Positions 1 through 4,509 of a stretch of 5,368 bases of DNA are shown here, piece by piece. The stretch's first letter is position 1. The number at the start of each line of letters is the position of its first letter. The notes under the pieces are model-generated. The model was not told the origin of the DNA. It ran no database searches and saw nothing but the letters and a program-made list of their open reading frames with translations. The stretch comes from Actinomycetota bacterium. GTDB lineage: Bacteria > Actinomycetota > Humimicrobiia > Humimicrobiales > Humimicrobiaceae. Location: positions 1 to 5,368 of the forward strand of contig JADHVN010000099.1 of assembly GCA_016783995.1 (NCBI GenBank), written 5' to 3'. The position numbers and the translations under genes were made by a program.

Positions 1-483
1 GTATGCTTTAAACAAATCCTGATTCTCTTCCAGTTTTTTTCTTTCCTCTTTAATCCAGATAAGTGACATAATAAGACCTATTACTATTGAAAAGATAATC
101 GCTCCAATAGCTCTTGCCACACCAAGATCATAGCCAAGTAGCCTTGCAGTATATACGATGGCCAGAATATTTATGGCCGGACCGGAATATAAGAATGCTA
201 TGGCCGGACCCAGCCCGGCACCTCTCTTTCTTATCCCCGCAAAAAGTGGAAGAATGGTACAGGAACACACTGCAAGTATAGCGCCTGACACGGAAGCGAC
301 ACTATATGACAGCCATCTCTTTGCCTTTGGACCAAAATATTTAAGTATAGCCCCTTTGGAAACAAAAACTGCAATAGCTCCAGCAATAAAAAAGGCGGGT
401 ACCAAACAGGTAAGCACATGCGCTGAAAGGTACTCAAGAAGTGCATACCATCCGCTTTTTACCGCTTCTAAAAATATTTCCAC
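1..483 (-). CDS. ArsP-like DUF318 permease, C-terminal part outside window
   Basis: Partial gene; 161 codons are visible and the frame stays open to the window edge. The start is GTG at 483..481. Translation begins (M)EIFLEAVKSGWYALLEYL and gives hydrophobic segments at about residues 22-42, 58-80, 93-113 and 122-143. The Cys pair in AVCSCTILPLFAG (71-83) followed by GLGPAIAFLYSGPAINI (90-106) is the hallmark I recognise for the DUF318 (PF03773) permeases that include ArsP. Characterised ArsP exports trivalent organoarsenicals across the inner membrane; the substrate here is inferred from its place after arsR and arsC, probably an arsenic species. No GTG, ATG or TTG lies in frame soon after the chosen start. 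The nearest Shine-Dalgarno, AAAGGA at 502..497, is 13 nt away, which is long, so translation is probably coupled to arsC. The stretch looks more GC-rich than the rest of the window. Confidence 0.85.
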   Translation of the reverse strand, partial: MEIFLEAVKSGWYALLEYLSAHVLTCLVPAFFIAGAIAVFVSKGAILKYFGPKAKRWLSYSVASVSGAILAVCSCTILPLFAGIRKRGAGLGPAIAFLYSGPAINILAIVYTARLLGYDLGVARAIGAIIFSIVIGLIMSLIWIKEERKKLEENQDLFKAY

Positions 484-918
484 TTAATCTTTCACTTCCT
501 TTAGAAAATCTAATATATGCTTTTCAATGTTATCCCTTACTTCTCTGAACTTTTTCAATTTAAATTCCAGACTCTCTTTAACGAGAGCAGGGTCCTCAAT
601 ATTCCAGTGGATATACTCAGCTTTACCGGGGAATAACGGGCAGGATTCTCTGGCATTATCACAAACAGTAATAATATAATCAAAACTCCGGTTCAGGAAT
701 TTTTCTACACTCTTTGTTTTCTGGTGCGATATATCTATTCCCTTTTCCGCCATAACCTTAACTGCCAGTGAGTTTAATCCTGCAGGAGTAATACCGGCAC
801 TTTCTACTACCCAATCATTCCTGCATTTCTTAAAGAAGCCTTCTGCTATCTGGCTCCTGCAGGAATTGCCGGTGCATAAAATTAATACTCTTTTTTTCTT
901 TTTTAAATTTCCCTTCAT
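484..918 (-). CDS. arsC: Arsenate reductase ArsC, thioredoxin-coupled type
   Basis: Cytoplasmic enzyme reducing arsenate to arsenite, built on the low-molecular-weight tyrosine phosphatase fold. With the ATG at 918..916 it is 144 residues, close to the usual 130-140 of this family. Seen in the sequence: the P-loop CTGNSCRS with nucleophile Cys15 and Arg21 (CX5R); a redox pair Cys86-X6-Cys93 in TVCDNARESCPLFPG, which marks the thioredoxin-type (pI258-like) enzyme, where the disulfide is relayed to thioredoxin; and Asp109-Pro110 in NIEDPALV as the expected general acid. The frame opens three codons earlier at TTG (927), but that codon almost touches the AAGGA motif. The ATG at 918 is 10 nt after it and fits better. 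The gene lies 52 nt after arsR and its TAA is followed at once by the permease GTG, so the three form one operon. Confidence 0.95.
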   Translation of the reverse strand: MKGNLKKKKRVLILCTGNSCRSQIAEGFFKKCRNDWVVESAGITPAGLNSLAVKVMAEKGIDISHQKTKSVEKFLNRSFDYIITVCDNARESCPLFPGKAEYIHWNIEDPALVKESLEFKLKKFREVRDNIEKHILDFLKEVKD

Positions 919-970
919 ACCAGTCAAATCCTTAAATTTATAATGTTTTAAATATTATAATTAAAATGTC

Positions 971-1324
971 TTACACCGCGCATAATTTTTTACGGTCAAC
1001 TTTATTCACTCTATTTTGATCTTTTTTAACCCCATTATCTGTTTTTATCATCAAGAAGACGCTATCAATTATCTGTTTTATCTTAATATCGAGATTAGGA
1101 TTCATACTGTAATTAACCCATTTTCCATCTTTATTAAAGGTAACCAGTTCATTATTTTCTAAAAGCTTGAGATGACTTGATATGGTGGGTTGGGAAAGCC
1201 CTATAATTTCTCTGATCTCACAAACACATAAATTTTCCCTCTCTCTTAGTAAATAGAGAATCCTGACTCTGTTTTCATCAGCCAGCGCTTTTAAAATTCT
1301 TGTTGTTTTTTTTAAACCACTCAT
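971..1324 (-). CDS. arsR: ArsR/SmtB-family arsenite-responsive repressor
   Basis: Winged-helix metalloregulator that should repress the operon until arsenite binds. With the start at 1324 it is 117 residues. N-terminal helices LKALADENRVRILYLL (residues 11-26) are typical of the family. The sequence NLCVCEI (31-37) closely matches the ELCVCDL arsenite site of classical ArsR, with Cys33 and Cys35 as sulfur ligands. LSQPTISSHLKLLENNELV is the helix-turn-helix, and NKDGKWVNYSM is the wing. The tail after about residue 90 is basic and ends in KKLCAV; its Cys115 is a possible third ligand, but that is a guess. The frame extends to an ATG at 1336, but that ATG overlaps the GGAGG element (1334..1330), which sits 5 nt before the ATG at 1324, so I chose the latter. 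The predicted transcript start near 1342 agrees. First gene of the ars operon. Confidence 0.95.
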   Translation of the reverse strand: MSGLKKTTRILKALADENRVRILYLLRERENLCVCEIREIIGLSQPTISSHLKLLENNELVTFNKDGKWVNYSMNPNLDIKIKQIIDSVFLMIKTDNGVKKDQNRVNKVDRKKLCAV

Positions 1325-1329
1325 TTTAA

Positions 1330-1334
1330 CCTCC
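1330..1334 (-). promoter_or_regulatory. arsR ribosome binding site (decides the start)
   Basis: GGAGG on the minus strand, 5 nt before the ATG at 1324..1322. It overlaps the alternative upstream ATG (1336..1334), which has no Shine-Dalgarno of its own and would lie only about 6 nt from the predicted transcript start. This supports the shorter ArsR. Confidence 0.8.
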
Positions 1335-1337
1335 ATA

Positions 1338-1357
1338 AATTATAATAAATTATAATT
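1338..1357. promoter_or_regulatory. Probable ArsR operator, 9-2-9 palindrome
   Basis: AATTATAAT (1338-1346), AA, ATTATAATT (1349-1357): a perfect 9-bp inverted repeat with a 2-bp centre. It covers the -10 box and the predicted transcription start of the ars promoter. ArsR/SmtB repressors commonly bind imperfect 12-2-12 AT-rich palindromes over or next to the -10 element, so both position and form fit autorepression. The region is very AT-rich, which raises the chance of accidental palindromes. A second palindrome, ATATTTAAATAT (1360-1371), lies in the promoter spacer and is the alternative operator. Confidence 0.65.
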
Positions 1358-1376
1358 ATATATTTAAATATGTCAA
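1349..1376 (-). promoter_or_regulatory. ars operon promoter (sigma-A type)
   Basis: Minus strand: -35 TTGACA at 1376..1371, a 16-bp spacer, and -10 TATAAT at 1354..1349. Both hexamers are exact consensus. Transcription should begin near 1342, leaving an untranslated leader of about 18 nt containing the GGAGG of arsR. The -10 lies within the 9-2-9 palindrome, so bound ArsR would block RNA polymerase directly. Confidence 0.8.
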
Positions 1377-1480
1377 TATAATTCATTCTTGGTATCGTAC
1401 ATTATTTTTAAAAAGATTTTTTGGTATTGAAAAAATTTATAAATATTTTTTAAGTCCATTATTTATATACAGAAAAAATT

Positions 1481-2752
1481 CTACTTACTATCCTTCTTAC
1501 CAAACTTTAAAAATAGCAGCATTAAAGATGAAACAATTGAGATTAGTGCCCCGGTTAAAAAGGCTGCCCTGAAGCTGTAAGCTTTCCAGATAAAACCAAA
1601 TATTATAGAGGCAGGAAGAGTGGCAATACCCAGGGATAAATTATAGAAGCCAAATGCAGTGCCAATATTTTCTTTGGGAACAATATCTGCTACAAGGGCT
1701 TTTTCTACACCCTCGGTAAGACCGAAATATAATCCATAGATTATAAATAATAAGTATATAAGATAGTACTTATTAAAATAAGCAAAACCCAGATATGTAA
1801 GAAAATAAACAAACCAGCCTGACAGAATCATTACTTTTCTTCCAATTTTATCGGATATATATCCACCTAAAATACAAAAAAGAGCTTTGGATATATGTAG
1901 AATTGCCCAGAGAAGCGGGATAACTGTAATCTGGAATCCCACCTCGGATGCCCTTAGCAGTAAAAACGCATCAGTTGAATTTCCTAATGTAAAAATTACC
2001 AGAACAACCAGGTATAGTGAAAATTGCTTGCCTAATTTTTTGAAATCAGAAAATTTTAAAATTTCTTTTTTGCCGATAGTATTTTTATCTCTGGTAAGAT
2101 ATTTTTCGGGAACTTCTACCCTATTCTTTAAGATACCATCCTTTTTATGTATACTTCTTACTCCAAATATCATAAGTAAAACTGCTATAATGCCCGGTAT
2201 CACCGATAGCAAAAAAATGGTTTTTAATTCAATTGTAAAAAAATATAAGAGCAGGCTTGCGGTAATTGAACCCAGCACAGCACCCGTATGGTCCATGCCT
2301 CGCTGGAATCCAAAGGCAAAACCTCTCCTATCCGTTGGTGAATAGTCAGCTATCATTGCATCTCTGGGGGATGTCCTTATCCCTTTTCCTACCCTATCCG
2401 AAAACCGTAAAAAAAGCAGGACACCCCAGGATCTGGTTAAACCGATTAGAGGTCTCAATAAGTTTGATATAGCGTACCCTCCAACCGCAAAAGGTTTCCT
2501 TTTTTTTATCTTATCAGAAAAGTAACCTGCAAACAGTTTGAGAATACTATTGGTGCTTTCTGCAATACCTTCGAGTATGCCCAGAAATGCCGGACCTAAC
2601 CCGAGGACAGATTTAACAAATGATGGTATTAAAGGATATATCATTTCGGAAGAGAAATCATTAAACAGGCTTACAGCGCCAAGAATGTAAACATTTTTTA
2701 ATCTATTACTTTTCTTAATTCTTTCTCTTCTAAGATTGGAATATTTAAACAT
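1481..2752 (-). CDS. MFS efflux-type transporter, substrate unknown
   Basis: Complete 423-residue inner-membrane transporter with about 12 predicted helices in two halves. Seen: SLFNDFSSEMIYPLIPSF (28-45) in helix 1; the MFS motif A GYFSDKIKKRKP (76-87) between helices 2 and 3 and its second-half copy GGYISDKIGRK (296-306); the strongly conserved loop RVGKGIRTSPRDAMIAD (120-136); a polar central loop (about 200-243); and NSTDAFLLLRASEVG (258-272). The GKGIRT(S/A)PRDA signature belongs to a widespread MFS subgroup annotated only as permease or drug-efflux-like. It does not match what I know of ArsJ, and no GAPDH-like partner is present, so a role in arsenic export is not supported beyond adjacency. 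The start ATG (2752) has only a weak purine-rich site upstream (AAAAGA); no other start codon lies in the first 20 codons. It ends 157 bp before the arsR start, and the ars genes have their own promoter. Confidence 0.88.
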   Translation of the reverse strand: MFKYSNLRRERIKKSNRLKNVYILGAVSLFNDFSSEMIYPLIPSFVKSVLGLGPAFLGILEGIAESTNSILKLFAGYFSDKIKKRKPFAVGGYAISNLLRPLIGLTRSWGVLLFLRFSDRVGKGIRTSPRDAMIADYSPTDRRGFAFGFQRGMDHTGAVLGSITASLLLYFFTIELKTIFLLSVIPGIIAVLLMIFGVRSIHKKDGILKNRVEVPEKYLTRDKNTIGKKEILKFSDFKKLGKQFSLYLVVLVIFTLGNSTDAFLLLRASEVGFQITVIPLLWAILHISKALFCILGGYISDKIGRKVMILSGWFVYFLTYLGFAYFNKYYLIYLLFIIYGLYFGLTEGVEKALVADIVPKENIGTAFGFYNLSLGIATLPASIIFGFIWKAYSFRAAFLTGALISIVSSLMLLFLKFGKKDSK

Positions 2753-2817
2753 TTTTTTATTAATCTTTTAAAAATTAATCCAATAAAACTGAAAAAAGTA
2801 TTAGAAAAAAACTCTAA

Positions 2818-2823
2818 ATTATA
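2818..2823 (-). promoter_or_regulatory. Possible -10 box for the MFS gene
   Basis: A perfect TATAAT on the minus strand at 2823..2818, about 65 bp before the MFS start codon. The hexamer 17 bp upstream, TATTAA at 2846..2841, is a poor -35. In DNA this AT-rich a lone TATAAT is weak evidence; it is listed because the MFS gene needs a start point after the inverted repeat at 2881-2925. Confidence 0.3.
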
Positions 2824-2880
2824 TCCTTAACAATAATATTTTAATAAATCTGCCCTTGATTCAGGGTGATGGATCCCATT

Positions 2881-2925
2881 AATTAAATACCAGGACTAAT
2901 ATAGAATAAATCCTGGTATTTAATT
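2881..2925 (-). terminator. Perfect 15-bp inverted repeat, probable terminator
   Basis: Left arm 2881-2895 (AATTAAATACCAGGA), a 15-nt loop, and right arm 2911-2925, its exact reverse complement. It begins 35 nt past the stop codon of the small membrane protein gene. Read on the minus strand, the hairpin has an A-rich 5' side and a U-rich 3' side (GGUAUUUAAUUAAU), as in an intrinsic terminator whose U tract merges with the stem. The U tract is interrupted, and the CCAGGA core is short. Read on the plus strand, a run of five T follows at 2931-2935, so it could act in both directions. A regulatory hairpin in the leader of the MFS gene is the alternative. Confidence 0.6.
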
Positions 2926-2960
2926 CAACTTTTTGATTCCAGTCTTTAAACCGCTCTGCT

Positions 2961-3191
2961 CTATTCTTTTTTACGAAATTCAAAGACCAGAAGAACTATA
3001 CACCCGGCAACAACCAATAGTAGTATTACTCCGGTAATGTAGATATTTAGATTGGCTATTGAACCTATAACCTTATTTGATACATCGGTCCAGGTAAAAA
3101 GATTAGCAATCTTATTTACCACAGCGATAATGGAAAATAAGATTATTTTAAATAGCACTATAATCACCACTACCCGGTTAAATATTTTCAC
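2961..3191 (-). CDS. Small two-helix membrane protein, AmaP N-terminus-like
   Basis: A 76-residue protein starting at GTG (3191..3189) with an excellent Shine-Dalgarno, AAAGGAGGTG at 3205..3196, GGAGG lying 6 nt before the start. This strongly supports expression. Two hydrophobic helices are visible, about residues 7-25 and 50-70, separated by a short polar loop containing FTWTD (32-36), with a charged end FEFRKKE (70-76); both termini are probably cytoplasmic. The opening MKIFNR and the helix-loop-helix-basic layout resemble the N-terminal anchor of AmaP, the membrane protein that tethers Asp23 in Bacillota. AmaP is normally well over twice this length. The sequence after the stop does not continue the AmaP-like C-terminal domain in any obvious way, so this is either a short relative or only a look-alike. 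Function unknown; it is transcribed alone toward the inverted repeat at 2881-2925. Confidence 0.75.
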   Translation of the reverse strand: MKIFNRVVVIIVLFKIILFSIIAVVNKIANLFTWTDVSNKVIGSIANLNIYITGVILLLVVAGCIVLLVFEFRKKE

Positions 3192-3374
3192 TTTTCACCT
3201 CCTTTCTTAGTCTTTACTCAGAAGCTTCCTGGAGTCTTACAAGTCTTTCAATAAATTTTAGAGCTATTACTGTTTTTATTCAATTAATCTATTGGATCTG
3301 TTAGTGTCTCAAATCTGGTGCTTCTCACCACTTACTTCAGCCTCTTAAATACAGCATATATTATTTACATTAAA
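3192..3374 (-). promoter_or_regulatory. Long structured 5' leader of the small membrane protein gene
   Basis: If the promoter at 3375-3403 is used, the mRNA carries about 175 nt before the GTG. It contains a clean hairpin TGGTG-loop-CACCA (3330..3316 on the minus strand) flanked by GTAAGTG and CACTAAC arms that can extend it with one mismatch. Near the start codon there is an imperfect hairpin around GAAGCTTC (3216-3235), and the hexamer AAGACT occurs three times (complement at 3209, 3233 and 3242). I recognise no known riboswitch or T-box signature. It could be an undescribed leader regulator or simply untranslated DNA. Confidence 0.35.
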
Positions 3375-3403
3375 ATTTTATTATTTTTCATAAATAATGT
3401 AAA
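3375..3403 (-). promoter_or_regulatory. Candidate promoter for the small membrane protein gene
   Basis: Minus strand -35 TTTACA (3403..3398), a 17-bp spacer and -10 TAAAAT (3380..3375); each hexamer has one mismatch to consensus and the spacing is ideal. The hexamers lie inside two overlapping inverted repeats: TTTACATTA (3364-3372) with TAATGTAAA (3395-3403), and ATTAAAATTTTA (3369-3380) with its complement (3400-3411). These could be a shared operator for the divergent genes at 3191 and 3461, or a product of AT bias. Confidence 0.45.
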
Positions 3404-3430
3404 ATTTTAATCAGATTTTCGTTAATTAAA

Positions 3431-3448
3431 ACTAAGAAACTTCTTAGT
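3431..3448. repeat. 8-2-8 palindrome in front of the plus-strand bactofilin
   Basis: ACTAAGAA (3431-3438), AC, TTCTTAGT (3441-3448): perfect dyad ending just before the GAAGGA Shine-Dalgarno (3449-3454). It may be a protein-binding operator, or an mRNA hairpin (7-bp stem, 4-nt loop) that affects ribosome access. The half-site TTCTTAGT recurs at 3204-3211, overlapping the Shine-Dalgarno of the divergent gene. Confidence 0.55.
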
Positions 3449-3460
3449 GAAGGAATAAAA

Positions 3461-3898
3461 ATGTTCGGTAAAAAAGTTTCTCAGACCAAAGATAAATATA
3501 ATAATAACAATATTATTGCAGAAGGAGTAGGCATAGAAGGCAGAATTTATTCTCCCCGTCCTATTCAAATAGATGGTAGAGTAGTTGGAGAGATTATATC
3601 TAAAAAAGAACTTGTAATTGGAAAAGAAGGAAAAGTAAGAGCAAATATAAAAGCCAAAAATGCAATAATAGAGGGTGATGTTACAGGTAATATAATTTCA
3701 TCAGGAGAAGTTAGAATCACTTCCACCGGAAAAATGATCGGAAACATAATTCAAAGAGACATTTCCCTCATTATAGACGATGGCGGTCTATTCAAAGGTA
3801 AAAATATTATTGTGTACAACACAGAAATATTTAAAATAAACAACGACAAGAAAATTTCTGGCATTAAAATAAAACCCAAAAAAATATTAGAATATTAA
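3461..3898 (+). CDS. Bactofilin with basic C-terminal tail
   Basis: A 145-residue polymer-forming cytoskeletal protein of the bactofilin (DUF583) family, which self-assembles without nucleotide into filaments lying under the membrane. The central part, residues 18-114, shows the right-handed beta-helix pattern of short strands broken by glycines: IQIDGRVVGEI (35-45), LVIGKEGKVRANI (51-63), AIIEGDVTGNI (68-78), VRITSTGKMIGNI (84-96) and LIIDDGGLFKGK (103-114). The N-terminus MFGKK resembles the short hydrophobic-basic membrane-targeting motif of other bactofilins. The tail (115-145) is rich in Lys and Ile, unlike the acidic tail of the other bactofilin here. The ATG has GAAGGA 6 nt upstream. 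It is the only plus-strand gene: divergent from the small membrane protein gene and convergent with the second bactofilin, 64 bp away. No clear terminator follows. Confidence 0.9.
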   Translation: MFGKKVSQTKDKYNNNNIIAEGVGIEGRIYSPRPIQIDGRVVGEIISKKELVIGKEGKVRANIKAKNAIIEGDVTGNIISSGEVRITSTGKMIGNIIQRDISLIIDDGGLFKGKNIIVYNTEIFKINNDKKISGIKIKPKKILEY

Positions 3899-3962
3899 AT
3901 ATTCAATCTGCTTATGCCGGCCAATAATTCATTTTTGAAGACAAAAATCCGCCAGTCCAGAT

Positions 3963-4478
3963 TTATAATCTCAGACTATCGTCTATATCACCTAACTCGA
4001 ATTCTTTTAATTCTCCTGCTTTTTCTTTTTTCTCAGCCTTAGCACTTACTTTTTCTTCTTCCATTTCTTTCGGTTTAAACTTTTTTTTACCCTTCTCTTC
4101 CCCTTCGGTAATTCTAGTAACTTTTCCGCTAAAAATCCCTCCCTCATTTATAACCAGTGAATCTGTTTTTATGTTACCATCTACTACTCCTGTTTCTGTA
4201 ATTTCAACCTTACCGGTACCTTTCATGTTTCCTTCAAATTTTCCGATTATCCTGGCATCAATAGTTGTAACATCAGCACTGACAACTCCTTCTTTCTGGA
4301 TTACCATTTGTCCATCAACTATTACCTCACCCACAACTTCACAGCCTATTTCTATTGATTGAGAAACATCTAATTTACCTTCTATTTTTGCTTTATTCCC
4401 CACAATTGTTAGCAATGTCCTTGATTCTTCTTTGCCAGAAATTTCCTGATCACCTAGATCTTTTCTTGAGAAGACCAT
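3963..4478 (-). CDS. Bactofilin with long charged tail ending acidic
   Basis: A 171-residue bactofilin, second in an apparent operon after the ParA-type ATPase gene (31-bp gap). The Shine-Dalgarno AAGGAGG (4493..4487) stands 8 nt before the ATG. The beta-helix core is about residues 21-124: LTIVGNKAKIEGKL (23-36), CEVVGEVIVDGQMVI (46-60), ARIIGKFEGNM (75-85), VEITETGVVDGNI (91-103) and LVINEGGIFSGKV (108-120). The N-terminus MVFSRKDLG again looks like a membrane-targeting segment. From about 125 on the sequence is a low-complexity Lys/Glu linker, then a short acidic end, ELGDIDDSLRL (161-171), which could be a partner-binding peptide (inference). The likely role is a membrane-associated scaffold. 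In Myxococcus, bactofilins organise ParABS components, which makes the linkage to a ParA-type gene meaningful. Confidence 0.92.
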   Translation of the reverse strand: MVFSRKDLGDQEISGKEESRTLLTIVGNKAKIEGKLDVSQSIEIGCEVVGEVIVDGQMVIQKEGVVSADVTTIDARIIGKFEGNMKGTGKVEITETGVVDGNIKTDSLVINEGGIFSGKVTRITEGEEKGKKKFKPKEMEEEKVSAKAEKKEKAGELKEFELGDIDDSLRL

Positions 4479-4509
4479 TTTTCCCCCTCCTTAAGTTTTT
4501 TTATAATAA

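Noticed and set aside
158..487. Open frame on the plus strand opposite the permease
   Set aside because: It is antisense to a convincing DUF318 permease reading frame, its predicted product has no recognisable domain, and it has no Shine-Dalgarno.
1336..1355. Two tandem copies of TAAATTATAA as a microsatellite or array
   Set aside because: The 10-bp periodicity largely follows from the 9-2-9 palindrome over the promoter; there are only two copies.
1389..1427. Direct repeat TTGGTAT (1389-1395 and 1421-1427)
   Set aside because: Seven bases only, with no supporting structure or position relative to a promoter.
1430..1451. AT-only inverted repeat AAAAAAT...ATTTTTT as terminator of the MFS gene
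   Set aside because: Seven A:T pairs with no GC core would make a very weak hairpin; chance is likely in such AT-rich DNA.
1887..2472. Plus-strand open frames inside the MFS gene
   Set aside because: They are antisense to conserved MFS motifs and their composition looks like reverse-strand artefact.
1481..2752. MFS gene as ArsJ (arsenophosphoglycerate exporter)
   Set aside because: The sequence matches the GKGIRTSPRDA subgroup rather than ArsJ as I know it, and the GAPDH partner that ArsJ needs is absent.
2881..2925. Terminal inverted repeats of an insertion sequence or MITE
   Set aside because: Only 15 nt separate the arms and no transposase or target-site duplication is visible.
2930..2963. 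Frameshift truncating a full-length AmaP
   Set aside because: Sequence past the stop shows no AmaP-like continuation in the frame read, and a hairpin soon follows, so the short form looks intact.
3192..3374. T-box or known riboswitch in the leader
   Set aside because: No T-box sequence or other familiar conserved core could be found.
3899..3962. GCCGGC palindrome (3916-3921) as bidirectional terminator between the bactofilins
   Set aside because: No stem extends beyond the 6-bp palindrome and no loop is possible; no U tract follows.
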